Shown here: one piece after another, positions 51,917-60,969 of the stretch
Numbering within the stretch: the stretch's first letter is position 1
Layout of the letters: each line of letters starts with the position of its first letter
Source of the DNA: Halostagnicola sp. A56
GTDB taxonomy: Archaea > Halobacteriota > Halobacteria > Halobacteriales > Natrialbaceae
DNA: 64,000 bases
Reading direction: 5' to 3'
Assembly: GCF_000691505.1 (NCBI RefSeq)
Contig: NZ_JMIP02000013.1
Span: 62,001-126,000, forward strand
Notes under the pieces: model-generated
Databases searched by the model: none
Seen by the model: the letters and a program-made list of their open reading frames with translations, nothing else
Told to the model about the DNA's origin: nothing
Translations under genes and position numbers: made by a program

Positions 51917-53347
51917 TTACTCCTCGCCAGAGAGCGCGTGCCAGGAGAGTCGCGGGCTTCGGGCCGCGCTCGTCTGATCGATGTACCGCGCGCTGGTTCG
52001 CTCGGGCGCTGATTCGAGCGCGTCTGCGTCTTTGTCGACGGCGTCGAACGCGGCGGCGAGCCGATCGAGCGATCGCTTGCTCTCGACCTCGGTCGGCTCG
52101 GTCATCAGCGCTTCCGGGACGATCTCCGGCCACTTCGTCGTCGGCGGGTGGACGCCGAAATCGAGCATGCGCTTCGCAAAGTCGGCGGCGTCGATCTCGC
52201 CGGCGCTCGCGACGAACTCGTGATGGAAGGGGCCGAACGGCACCTCGAGGTCGATCTGGCTAGCGAGGTAGTTCGCGTTGAGCACCGCCTTCGCGCTCGC
52301 GTCCTCGAGACCCTCGTCACCGAGCCGGCGGATGTACGCGTGAGTCTTGAGGAGGACCAGCCAGTTGCCCATCGCACCGTGGACCTTGCCGATCGACTCC
52401 GACGGCTCGAACAGTTCGTAGCCGTCCGAACCCTGACGGACCTGCGGAGACGGCAGGAACGGCGCGAGCTCCTCGGTGACGCCGATCGGACCCGCACCCG
52501 GTCCGCCGCCGCCGTGGGGCGTCGCGAACGTCTTGTGGACGTTGTAGTGCATGATGTCGAAGCCCATGTCGCCCGGTCGCGCGCGCCCGAGCAGCGCGTT
52601 CAGGTTCGCGCCGTCGTAGTACAGCAGACCGCCGGCGTCGTGAACGATGTCGGCGATCTCCGCGATATCGCGCTCGAACAGGCCGAGCGTGTTTGGGTTT
52701 GTCAGCATCAACGCGGCGGTTTCGCTCCCGACGGCGCTCTCGAGCGCCTCGAGGTCGACCCGACCGTCGTCGGTGGCCGGCAACTCGACGACGTCGTAGC
52801 CCGCCATTGCGGCGGTGGCGAAGTTCGTCCCGTGCGCGCTCGCCGGCACGATGACCTCGGTTCGCTCGTCGCCCTCGCCGTTTCGGTCGTGGTAGGCCGC
52901 GGCGACGAGAATGCCCGTGAACTCGCCGGCTGCTCCCGCCGGCGGCTGGAGGGTCACCGCGTCCATCCCGCCGATGCGTCCGAGATAATCTTGGAGTTCG
53001 GCGTAGAGCTGGAGGGTCCCCTGAACGCTCCCCTCGAGGCGGTCCGGATGGACGGCCGCCGACGCTCGCGTCGCGATATCCTCGGTGAACTTCGGGTTGT
53101 ACTTCATCGTACAGGAACCGAGCGGGTAGGGGCCGCTGTCGATTCCGTAGTTCATCTGCGAGAGGCGCGTGTAGTGGCGCGCGGCTTCGGGTTCCGAAAG
53201 CGCCGGGAGAGATATCGAGTCCCTGGTGAGATCCTCGGGCAACCCGTCGTACTCGATGTCGACCGTCGTCCGATCCTTCTCGGCGAGTAACGGTTCGTAG
53301 CCGTCCGATTCCGAATCGTTCCAGACGGCCTGCTGGTGTCCGGCCAT
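51917..53347 (-). CDS. gcvPB: Glycine dehydrogenase (decarboxylating) subunit 2
   Basis: This 476-residue protein is the C-terminal-type half of split P-protein, which decarboxylates glycine with PLP and passes the aminomethyl group to GcvH. The PLP-binding Lys272 is in MHYNVHKTFATPHGGGGPG. Other family segments are NYGIDSGPYPLGSCTMKYNP, TLQPPAGAAGEFTG and AHGTNFATAAMAG. Its start overlaps the gcvPA stop by one base (TGATG). It ends the gcvT-gcvH-gcvPA-gcvPB operon. Confidence 0.96.
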   Translation of the reverse strand: MAGHQQAVWNDSESDGYEPLLAEKDRTTVDIEYDGLPEDLTRDSISLPALSEPEAARHYTRLSQMNYGIDSGPYPLGSCTMKYNPKFTEDIATRASAAVHPDRLEGSVQGTLQLYAELQDYLGRIGGMDAVTLQPPAGAAGEFTGILVAAAYHDRNGEGDERTEVIVPASAHGTNFATAAMAGYDVVELPATDDGRVDLEALESAVGSETAALMLTNPNTLGLFERDIAEIADIVHDAGGLLYYDGANLNALLGRARPGDMGFDIMHYNVHKTFATPHGGGGPGAGPIGVTEELAPFLPSPQVRQGSDGYELFEPSESIGKVHGAMGNWLVLLKTHAYIRRLGDEGLEDASAKAVLNANYLASQIDLEVPFGPFHHEFVASAGEIDAADFAKRMLDFGVHPPTTKWPEIVPEALMTEPTEVESKRSLDRLAAAFDAVDKDADALESAPERTSARYIDQTSAARSPRLSWHALSGEE

Positions 53348-54708
53348 CAGTCGAGCACCTCCGCTATGGCGGCCACGAACGCATCGATCTCGCGCTCGTT
53401 CGCGTCGGTTACGCAGATCTGGACCGTCTCCTCGTCGACGGCGTGGACGGCGAAGCCTTCCTCGTAGAGGGCAGAAACGAACTCCGAAGCGGGCGGTTCG
53501 ACGGTCGCTCTGAACTCGCGCAAGGTGGGGTACTCGTCAGCTGGAGCCTCGATACCGTCGATCGCGTCGATCCGCGCCGCGAGACGCTGCGGGAGTCGGT
53601 GACAGGATTTCGCGAGATCGACGAGTCCGTCGGGACCGAGCAGCGTCGCGTGAATCGCGGCTCGCAGCGCGACCCAGGCCTGATTGGTACAGATATTCGA
53701 CGTCGCTCGCTCGCGTCGAATGTGTTGCTCTCGAGTCTGGAGCGTCAGCGTGTACGCCCGCTGGCCTCGATCGTCCTCACTGGCGCCGACGAGACGGCCA
53801 GGAACCTGCCGAAGATACTCCTCGCGGCAGGCGAACAGGCCGAGTCCCATTCCGTAGGCCGAACCCAGCCCGAGGGTGCTCGCGTCGCCGACCACGACGT
53901 CGGCGCCGACCGACGCCGGCGTCTGCAACAGCGACAGCGCGACCGGATCCGAGCCGAGACAGAAGAGCACCTCGCTGTCGGCCAGGTGGGTCCCGATCTC
54001 CTCGAGAGCGGGCTGGATTCGACCGCTCGTCGTCGGGTTTTCGACGTACACGAACGCGACGTCGTCGTCGACGGCGGCGGCAATCTCGTCGGGGTCGACC
54101 ACGCCACCGTCGGTCTGATACTCCGCGACGACGAGGTCGGCCCCGGAAACGTAGTTTTCGAGGACCGCCCGCCGTTCGTCGAGGAGCGTATCGGGGACGA
54201 GCACGCGATCGCCCGTCACGGCGCGGATGCGCTGGGACAGCGTCGCCGCCTCGCCGAGCGCGGTGGCCGCGTCGTACATCGAACAGTTCGCGACCCCGAG
54301 ACCGGTCAGTTCCACGAGCAGCGACTGGTACTCGAACAGTGTCTGCAAGAATCCCTGCGTGATCTCGGGCTGGTACTGCGTGTAGGAGGTCAGAAACTCC
54401 GAGCGATCGGCCAGGTGGTCGACGAGCGACGGGACGTAGTGATCGTAGTGTCCTCGGCCGAGAAACTCGGTGACGGAATCGTTTCGCTCGAGGGTCTCCG
54501 TCAACTGTCGTCTCACGTCCCGCTCGGAGGCGGCGTCGATCCCGAACGAACCGTCGAACCGAACCGATTCCGGAACGTCGAAGAGGTCCTCAACCGAGTC
54601 CGCGCCAACCGCCTGCAGCATCGCTTCGACATCCGCTTCGGAGTGGGGTGCGAACGGCGTTCCGGACCGACTCGTCGCCGTCGATAGCGTCGTCTCGTGC
54701 TGACTCAT
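53347..54708 (-). CDS. gcvPA: Glycine dehydrogenase (decarboxylating) subunit 1
   Basis: This 453-residue protein starts at the ATG at 54708. It is the N-terminal-type half of split P-protein and pairs with GcvPB to form the PLP enzyme. Family segments are [53 protein letters not shown] and [17 protein letters not shown]. It lacks the PLP lysine, as expected. The start overlaps the gcvH stop (ATGA). Confidence 0.95.
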   Translation of the reverse strand: MSQHETTLSTATSRSGTPFAPHSEADVEAMLQAVGADSVEDLFDVPESVRFDGSFGIDAASERDVRRQLTETLERNDSVTEFLGRGHYDHYVPSLVDHLADRSEFLTSYTQYQPEITQGFLQTLFEYQSLLVELTGLGVANCSMYDAATALGEAATLSQRIRAVTGDRVLVPDTLLDERRAVLENYVSGADLVVAEYQTDGGVVDPDEIAAAVDDDVAFVYVENPTTSGRIQPALEEIGTHLADSEVLFCLGSDPVALSLLQTPASVGADVVVGDASTLGLGSAYGMGLGLFACREEYLRQVPGRLVGASEDDRGQRAYTLTLQTREQHIRRERATSNICTNQAWVALRAAIHATLLGPDGLVDLAKSCHRLPQRLAARIDAIDGIEAPADEYPTLREFRATVEPPASEFVSALYEEGFAVHAVDEETVQICVTDANEREIDAFVAAIAEVLD

Positions 54709-55082
54709 TGGATCTGTTCCTCGTACTGGTCCGGGTCGAGAAGGTGATCGAGCGAGTCGTCCGTCTCGAGTTCTATCATCCACCCCTCGCCGTACGGGTC
54801 CTCGTTGACGAGTTCGGGGCGATCGAGTATCGCCTCGTTGACCGCGGCGATCGGTCCCGAGACGGGCGCGTAAACGTCCGAGATCGCTTTGATGCTCTCT
54901 ACGACCCCGAATTCCGTCCCTTCCTCGAGCGTCTCGCCGGCGGCGGGAAGTTCGACGAAGACGATGTCACCCAGTTCGTCCTGTGCGAAGTCGGTGATCC
55001 CCACTCGAACGACGTCGTCCCGTCGCAGTATCCATTCGTGCGATTCCGCGTACCGCCGTTGTGCTGGTATTTCGAATGTCAT
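54705..55082 (-). CDS. gcvH: Glycine cleavage H-protein
   Basis: This 125-residue lipoyl carrier moves the aminomethyl group from P- to T-protein and is then reoxidised by L-protein. The lipoyl lysine is Lys65 in [17 protein letters not shown], and the family block [20 protein letters not shown] precedes it. Length is normal. It lies 3 bases after gcvT. Since the neighbouring lpd copy is dead, its reoxidation must depend on a lipoamide dehydrogenase elsewhere. Confidence 0.97.
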   Translation of the reverse strand: MTFEIPAQRRYAESHEWILRRDDVVRVGITDFAQDELGDIVFVELPAAGETLEEGTEFGVVESIKAISDVYAPVSGPIAAVNEAILDRPELVNEDPYGEGWMIELETDDSLDHLLDPDQYEEQIQ

Positions 55083-55085
55083 CAG

Positions 55086-56186
55086 TTACGTGTCTCCCTC
55101 CTGGGCCGCCAGGAACCGTTGATCGACGATCGTCGCGTCCGCCACGCTGTCGCGAACCTCGATTCCGATCTCGGTCCCCTCGTCCGCATACGCCGCGTCG
55201 ACGTAGCCGAGCGCGACGGGAACGCCGAGCGTCGGGCTCATCGTGCCGCTGGTCACGGCGCCGATCTCCGCCCCATCAGCGACGATCGAGTAGCCGGCGC
55301 GCGCGATCGCCCGCTCGTCCACCCGGAGTCCGACGAGGCGCTCGTCGACGCCTGCGGCCTCGAGTTCTCGAAGCGCGTCCGCGCCGACGAACGGCGTCGA
55401 GAAGTCGACGACGAACTCTAGCCCGGCCTCGAGCGGCGTTCGCGGCTCGTCGTCGGGGTCGAAATCCTGGCCGGAGAGAAGGAGGCCGGCTTCCAGTCGA
55501 AGCGTGTCTCGAGCGCCCAGACCGCACCGCTGAATCCCGTCGAACGCGTCCCAGACGGACTCGGCGTCGGTCGCCGAAAACACGATCTCGACGCCGTCCT
55601 CGCCGGTGTACCCGGTTCTGGCGACGAGACAATCCGCACCCGCGATCCCAATGCGGCGCGCGCAAAATCGATCGAGGTCCGACACCGAATCACTCGCGAC
55701 CGAGGAGACCGCGTCGACCGCTTCGGGGCCCTGTATCGCGATCATTCCGGTTTCGTCGGTTACGTTTTCGACGGCAACGTCGAAATCGGTCTCGGCTGCA
55801 AAGCGGCGCCATCTGTTCGTCATCTGCTCGTCGTGACCGGCGTTCGGAACGAAGAGATACCCGTCTCGTTCCGGACGGCGGTAGACGACCGTATCGTCCA
55901 GGAGGATGCCATTCTCGTCGAGGATACAGGAGTACTGGGCGTCTCCGGGTTCCAGTTCGCCGACGGCGTTCGTCGTGAGCCGATCCATCAGTTCCGTCGC
56001 GTCGGGCCCCCGAACGACGACTTCGCCCATGTGACTCACGTCGAAGCGGCCGGCCGTCTCCCTGACTGCCGAGTGCTCCGTGCGTATCGAATCGAACGTA
56101 ACGGGCATCTCCCATCCACCAAAGTCGGTGAAGTCCGCGTCGGCAGCTCGGTGGGCCGAGTATAGAGGTGGCTTCTGTAACGTCAC
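55086..56186 (-). CDS. gcvT: Aminomethyltransferase (glycine cleavage T-protein)
   Basis: This 366-residue T-protein releases ammonia and passes the methylene group to tetrahydrofolate (or the haloarchaeal equivalent). Conserved parts are FGGWEMPVTFDSIRTEHSAV, FDVSHMGEVVVRGPDA and RTGYTGEDGVEIVF, the last close to the folate site, and a C-terminal VTSGTMSPTLGVPVALGYV. It is the first gene of the operon. The start codon at 56186 gives the family N-terminus. Confidence 0.96.
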   Translation of the reverse strand: MTLQKPPLYSAHRAADADFTDFGGWEMPVTFDSIRTEHSAVRETAGRFDVSHMGEVVVRGPDATELMDRLTTNAVGELEPGDAQYSCILDENGILLDDTVVYRRPERDGYLFVPNAGHDEQMTNRWRRFAAETDFDVAVENVTDETGMIAIQGPEAVDAVSSVASDSVSDLDRFCARRIGIAGADCLVARTGYTGEDGVEIVFSATDAESVWDAFDGIQRCGLGARDTLRLEAGLLLSGQDFDPDDEPRTPLEAGLEFVVDFSTPFVGADALRELEAAGVDERLVGLRVDERAIARAGYSIVADGAEIGAVTSGTMSPTLGVPVALGYVDAAYADEGTEIGIEVRDSVADATIVDQRFLAAQEGDT

Positions 56187-56246
56187 ACTGAAACCATCAG
56201 AGACGGCTTACATAAATTTCACTGTTCTGCGATCGAACCGCCGGTG

Positions 56247-56402
56247 TCAGTTGACTCGCGTGACCGGAAACCCCGCATTCTGAATGGCGGCAACGATCCA
56301 CTCGGTTTGTTCGGTCCCGCTCGTCTCGACGGGCGTCTCTCGCACGACCGACTCGTCAAACCGTTCGCGGGCGCGCTCTATCGCGGATACTGGCAGATTC
56401 AT
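56247..56402 (-). CDS. Possible 51-residue small protein upstream of gcvT
   Basis: This frame starts at the ATG at 56402 on the same strand as gcvT, 60 bases upstream of it. The peptide is acidic and helical in look (ERARERFDESVVRETPVETS, TEQTEWIVAAIQNAGF) and uses the GC-rich third-position codons of the genome, which favours a real gene. No family is recognised. Confidence 0.4.
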   Translation of the reverse strand: MNLPVSAIERARERFDESVVRETPVETSGTEQTEWIVAAIQNAGFPVTRVN

Positions 56403-57037
56403 GGGTGGGCGTCTCCGAGACACGTAGCGACCTCGTCCGTTACACGTCGCCGAACGGTAATAATAGTAGCGCAGGGACGCGAGAACGATCCATAGCGGCC
56501 GTCGCCACTCGGGATACGGTTTTTCGATCGAAAATACACCTTCGCTCGAGCCGTCCAGAGTCGGAGCGCTGATCGAAGTTCCCAATATAGGGAAATGAAA
56601 TGAAGAGTGAGAGAGACGATGTACCTGATCAGGCGACGAGATGGAGAGGAACGCTATCTCGTCGGTTCGGATTGTGTACCTGACTACTGTCTCTTGTGCC
56701 AAAATCGGCCGTCTGGGCCTTCGCTGTGGCGTCACGGAGCGTGTCCTGCAACCAGAATTGTCGAGCAAGCACACGGAAAACCGTCACAGAACGGTCGACG
56801 GCGAACACCGTAGAACTATTGCCATATCGGCGAGTTCCGGTACTAGCGCTCTCCTCACAGCCACAGAGTATGCTTTTCCAATATAGAAACTGATTCACTC
56901 CAGTTCCGAGGTGAAAGCGCTCCGGAGGTAGCCTTTTACACCAATACAAATGTAACAATCACCGCGTTCGATGACGGTATCAGCGCCATCGAGAGATCCT
57001 GAACCGGTTCGACGGCGAGTTCGTTCCCACCTTGGCG
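56403..57037. other. Gene-poor gap
   Basis: In these 635 bases I see no convincing gene on either strand. Codon patterns are not those of the neighbours, and the few frames over 60 codons (for example near 56629-56958) are rich in unlikely Cys, Trp and Arg. AT-rich patches occur near 56455-56470 and 56880-56950. Confidence 0.45.
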
Positions 57038-57817
57038 CTACGAGTCCCTGACCGTTGCATCGTCCCCGGCTGCCAGTTCGCGCTCGAGGTCCGAAACGAC
57101 GGGACCGAGTTGGTCGACGAGCTTCTCGTCCGATGGAAGGCGATACGGCGGTCCGGAGATATCGAGCGATCCGAACGCGGATCCGTCCGGACCCGTGATA
57201 GCCAGCGCAACCGATCGCAACCCCTCGAGGGCCTCCTGATCGTTTACGGCGTATCCTCGCGAACGCGTTCGCTCGAGTTCCGCGAAGAGTTCGTCCCGAC
57301 TGGTTATCGTATTCGGCGTCTGAGCCGGAAGCCCCCACCGATCGAGAATCTCGTGGACGCGGTCGTCCGAGAACTCGGCCAGCATCGCTTTTCCGCTCGC
57401 GGAGCTGTGCATGTAGAACTGGTGGCCCACCTGAAATCCCGTCACCGAGGGATTGCTGACTTCGTCGAAGAGAACGATACTCCGCCCGTTCTCCGCCACC
57501 GCGAAGCTCACTTCCTCGCCGGTCGCGTTGGCAAGTTCGAACGCGTGTTCCTTCGCGAGGTCGTACCGTTCGTCGCGCCGACGAGCCGCTTCCCCAAGAT
57601 GGAAAAGCTTCAGACCGAGCTGGTAGGTCTCCCCGACTTTCGTGACGTAGCCGACGTCTCGCAGCGTCTCGAGATGGGTATAGACAGTACTCGTCGAGAG
57701 CCCGACCTGGTCGGAGATGTCGGTGAGCCGGCCGCCGCCGAGTTCGTCGATCGCATCGACCACTCGAAGCGATGTCGCCGTCGTTTTTCGCCGGTCGCCG
57801 CGTCCATCGGATCCCAT
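57038..57817 (-). CDS. IclR family transcriptional regulator
   Basis: This 259-residue protein starts at the ATG at 57817. An N-terminal winged helix (TSLRVVDAIDELGGGRLTDI, VGLSTSTVYTHLETLRDVGY) is followed by the IclR effector domain, with MHSSASGKAMLAEF, NDQEALEGLRSVALAI and SLDISGPPYRLPSD. IclR proteins bind small metabolites and control catabolic genes, often sugar or aromatic ones. The glucose dehydrogenase gene about 0.8 kb upstream on the same strand is one possible target, though the gap is large. The effector cannot be named. Confidence 0.93.
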   Translation of the reverse strand: MGSDGRGDRRKTTATSLRVVDAIDELGGGRLTDISDQVGLSTSTVYTHLETLRDVGYVTKVGETYQLGLKLFHLGEAARRRDERYDLAKEHAFELANATGEEVSFAVAENGRSIVLFDEVSNPSVTGFQVGHQFYMHSSASGKAMLAEFSDDRVHEILDRWGLPAQTPNTITSRDELFAELERTRSRGYAVNDQEALEGLRSVALAITGPDGSAFGSLDISGPPYRLPSDEKLVDQLGPVVSDLERELAAGDDATVRDS

Positions 57818-58617
57818 GCAATTCGCAGGGTCGACGATCCGCTTAAATCCCCATCTTTTGGGTGGACTGGCCGTGATCACGTCACAACGAAGGCACGGTC
57901 AACTGATCGGTTGCACGCGGAGAAACTCACCGCATCTGTTTCGGCCGTATTTCCCTCGGATTTGTATCTCGCAAACGGCTTTCGAGACGAAAATCCATAA
58001 TTACTCCGTGTCGACCGTTTCCGGTAGATTAGGTTACGGACATACGAGCGTAAATAAGTTCCAATTCTTGTAGGTGGAGTAAGAAAGGTCGCACAATGGA
58101 TTGTCGATCAATGGGACAGCGTTCAGATCGATATTCGTAACGATCAAACGGCTATCGCAAATCGACGCCGCAAACGAGCGCAACGATGTTCGACAGGAGG
58201 CGCAGTAATGTTCGTGGGACGCTGAAGATGGATCGGAAGGTTCGAGCGGTACGCCGAAGTGGCGTTCGATTCTCTCAAACAGACGCCGAGTCGCGAATTT
58301 CTCCGACGCGAAACTCGAGATCGTCACGTGAATCGTTCCGATACGAGAAGGTATAAGGCTCGATCGAGAATACGTGGACCCCCGAGCCCCGACGATTTGT
58401 TAGTTCGATGCTCGCAAACAGAGTGCGATCACCGGTTCCATCCTGACCGACTCTGCAGCATCGAACTCCAGAAGGAAACTCGCCTGTGCGAACGCCCACA
58501 CAGTGTTGTGACGGCCGACGAGAAATTACCCGCGTCGAACGGCGATTCCCGTCGAGCAGGCCGAACGGGCCGGCTCAGGGCCACGGCGAGAAGGGGTCAC
58601 AGCGATCGCGCTTTCAC
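57818..58617. other. Gap between IclR and glucose dehydrogenase genes
   Basis: These 800 bases are AT-richer than average (57950-58120 in particular). One minus-strand frame at 58034-58327 holds HYCASCRTSLRSFAASIC, a CxxC pair, but its codon use is unlike a real gene of this genome. I therefore call no gene. A promoter for iclR probably lies near 57820-57870. Confidence 0.4.
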
Positions 58618-59688
58618 CTACCCATCGAACGAGACGACGGATTTCAGCGTATCGGGTGAGTCGTCGAACGCCGAATCGATCTCGTCGGGTTCGTAGCGAC
58701 CCGTCACGAGTTCGTCTACTACCGGCTTCGGTGCCGTCTCGAGCCACTCTGTAGCAGCCTCGAAGTGGCGTTTGCGAGAGTTGACCACGCCGAGTAGCGC
58801 CTTGTTGGTGACGACGAGTTCCGAGTGGAATGTGCCGCAATCGATGTCGAACGTCGTCGACTCGTCCGGGATCCCCTGAACGGTCCCAACGCCGTTCGGA
58901 GCGAGGGCAAAGACCGCGTCGACGGCGTGTTTCGGATACCCGGTGGTCTCGAAGACGTAGTCCGCCGGACCGTATTCGTTGGCGAACGCGGCCACGGGCA
59001 GTTCGCGCGAATCGACGTACGTGCCCCCGACGCCTTCGATAACGTCGATCGTTGGATCCGGACGATCGCGTCGCCCGAGACAGTACGTCCGCGCGAACTC
59101 CTCACCCGTCTCGAGACGGACGGTCGCGAGCAATCCGAGGTTGCCGTTTCCGAGCACAAACGCACTCTCTGGCCGCCAGTCGAACGCCGACCTGGCGGCG
59201 AAAGCCTGCTCGAGGGATTTCTCTACCAGGCTCGCCGGTTCGACGAGAAACCCGTAGGAGGCGATAGAATTGGGAACGCGAACCAGATACGACGGATCAC
59301 TCGTGAAATACTCCGACATATAGCCGTGCATTCCTGTGATCCCTCGCTCGTGGAACGTCCCGGGCGGAGCCATATCGAGTTCGCCGTTCGTATCGAACCG
59401 CGTCTCGTGATCGGGTGACCGACGAACCAACGGCGTTACGACGTCACCTGTTTCGAACGCGGTTCCGTTCGAATCTTCGACGACGCCCACTGCTTCGTGG
59501 CCGAGAACGAGGTAGTCGTCCTCCTCGGGAGGAACACCGCCGATATCGCCGGCGACGATTCGCCTGTCCGAACCGTCGATCCCGACCTCGAGAGTCCGTA
59601 CCAACACTTCTCCGTCCGCTGGGGACGGTTTTTCGGTCTCGATGAGTCGGACGTCCGACTCGTCAGGGAAGAACGCGACAGCGTGCAT
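58618..59688 (-). CDS. gdh: Glucose 1-dehydrogenase (zinc MDR family)
   Basis: This 356-residue medium-chain dehydrogenase oxidises glucose to gluconolactone, the first step of the haloarchaeal semi-phosphorylated Entner-Doudoroff pathway. The start MHAVAFFPDE matches haloarchaeal Gdh. Catalytic-zinc residues are Asp in GIDGSDRRIV (where alcohol dehydrogenases have Cys) and His-Glu in LVLGHEAVGVVED. The nucleotide fold shows VLGNGNLGLLATVRLETG. Typical ending segments are NKALLGVVNSRKRHFEAA and VDELVTGRYEPDEID. The frame extends to 59712 but the ATG at 59688 fits. Confidence 0.92.
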   Translation of the reverse strand: MHAVAFFPDESDVRLIETEKPSPADGEVLVRTLEVGIDGSDRRIVAGDIGGVPPEEDDYLVLGHEAVGVVEDSNGTAFETGDVVTPLVRRSPDHETRFDTNGELDMAPPGTFHERGITGMHGYMSEYFTSDPSYLVRVPNSIASYGFLVEPASLVEKSLEQAFAARSAFDWRPESAFVLGNGNLGLLATVRLETGEEFARTYCLGRRDRPDPTIDVIEGVGGTYVDSRELPVAAFANEYGPADYVFETTGYPKHAVDAVFALAPNGVGTVQGIPDESTTFDIDCGTFHSELVVTNKALLGVVNSRKRHFEAATEWLETAPKPVVDELVTGRYEPDEIDSAFDDSPDTLKSVVSFDG

Positions 59689-60969
59689 TTCGATGTAATG
59701 TGTCGATGTCACTCAAATACTTTGCCCTCACAAGAGTGACGTGTGCTTTTGAGCCTCGCAAACGATTGGTGCTTCTCCTGAGACGTGGTCTACACGCCGG
59801 CCCGAATATCTGCTGAACTAGCGTCGATGACGGCCGAGATCGCTCTCGAGTGTTTGGAAGAGACAAACGTACGACGCTGAATACGCCGGTCGACTCGCTG
59901 TGTCAACTCGCTTCTAGTGACATGACGATCAATCCCGATTTACCACGCACCAACAGGAGAACGACTGAACGGCAGTCAGGGCAGTTCGTGAGACAAGCAG
60001 GTCGCGGCGGTGGTTTGGGACGATGCTCGAAACCCTGTTCAGTGAGTCTTCTGCGGCCGAGTTCGCGGAAGGGTGCCAGTTCAGGTCGCCCGCGACGTTT
60101 TCAGATGGCTGTAGACAACGAACCCCATTTGTGAGGAGATTGTATTTACATTAGTATGACCGTAATTTCTGAGTTGGGTCCTGCTAATAGTAGTCCGTTC
60201 TGGCAGTTGAGTTAGGCAGAAATAGCCGTTATGGTATACTAAACAAAACGAAGTGACAGCGATTATTATATAATTTCTAATTAGTTGATATAAGTATATT
60301 TTAAGAGAATGTACCACCACTATTGCTTCACTCGGTCGAATATAGCGATTTCGAGGTTTGATACGCGGATTGCAAATATTTATCGCTGGCGAACTGACGC
60401 GCAGTAGTTCTAATCCAACTCACTTGTCACACGACGGATTTCGTTCGTCCATCAGCCGATCTACGGTGTCATATTGTCTTTTTATCCGTCGCTATCATTG
60501 GTTTTTATTTAGATTCCCAATGGGCCAGGACCAACAGGCGTTCGACTGACCACTTACGTCAGGAGCGTGGAACAGGGGTCGAACGTCGACGGCGGATACA
60601 ACGCTTCGAGAAACCTGTATCTGGGGAGGTCGTACTGTCTACCTCTGTTCGATTATCGGAGATCGTCGAAGCCGATACAACGGACTGCAACGGATTGATT
60701 TGAAAATCGGAGTGTACGAGCGATTCTATACCGACCAGTTTCGGGTGGCTCGGCCAGATGCACAACAGATACCACGGTTCTGACTCACTTCACTGCATAC
60801 ACCCGTAGATGAGGTCTTTTCTCCTCTCTTACGCGCGAGAACACCTACCAAGTGTTGTATCCGTTGTGTAACCAGACGATCGTGTGGAATTCAAGCGGCA
60901 GCGGCGCTCTAACGGACAACAGTCGCAAAACAACTCTCGTTGTACACCGTTGTATTTCGTGTGGCAGAT
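59689..60969. other. Long AT-rich gap at the edge of an integrated element
   Basis: These 1281 bases hold no gene that I can support. The stretch 60130-60350 is very AT-rich (for example TATTATATAATTTCTAATTAG) and quite unlike the flanking DNA. No tRNA, transposase fragment or clear direct repeat was found by eye. The base shift just before the PrimPol gene suggests the boundary of foreign DNA. Confidence 0.45.

Noticed and set aside
58034-58327. Frame with a CxxC pair between iclR and gdh
   Set aside because: Codon use and residue composition do not match real genes of this genome; no family pattern.
60081-60320. Frame in the AT-rich gap
   Set aside because: Aromatic and Ile-rich text produced by AT-rich DNA; no start context and no motif.
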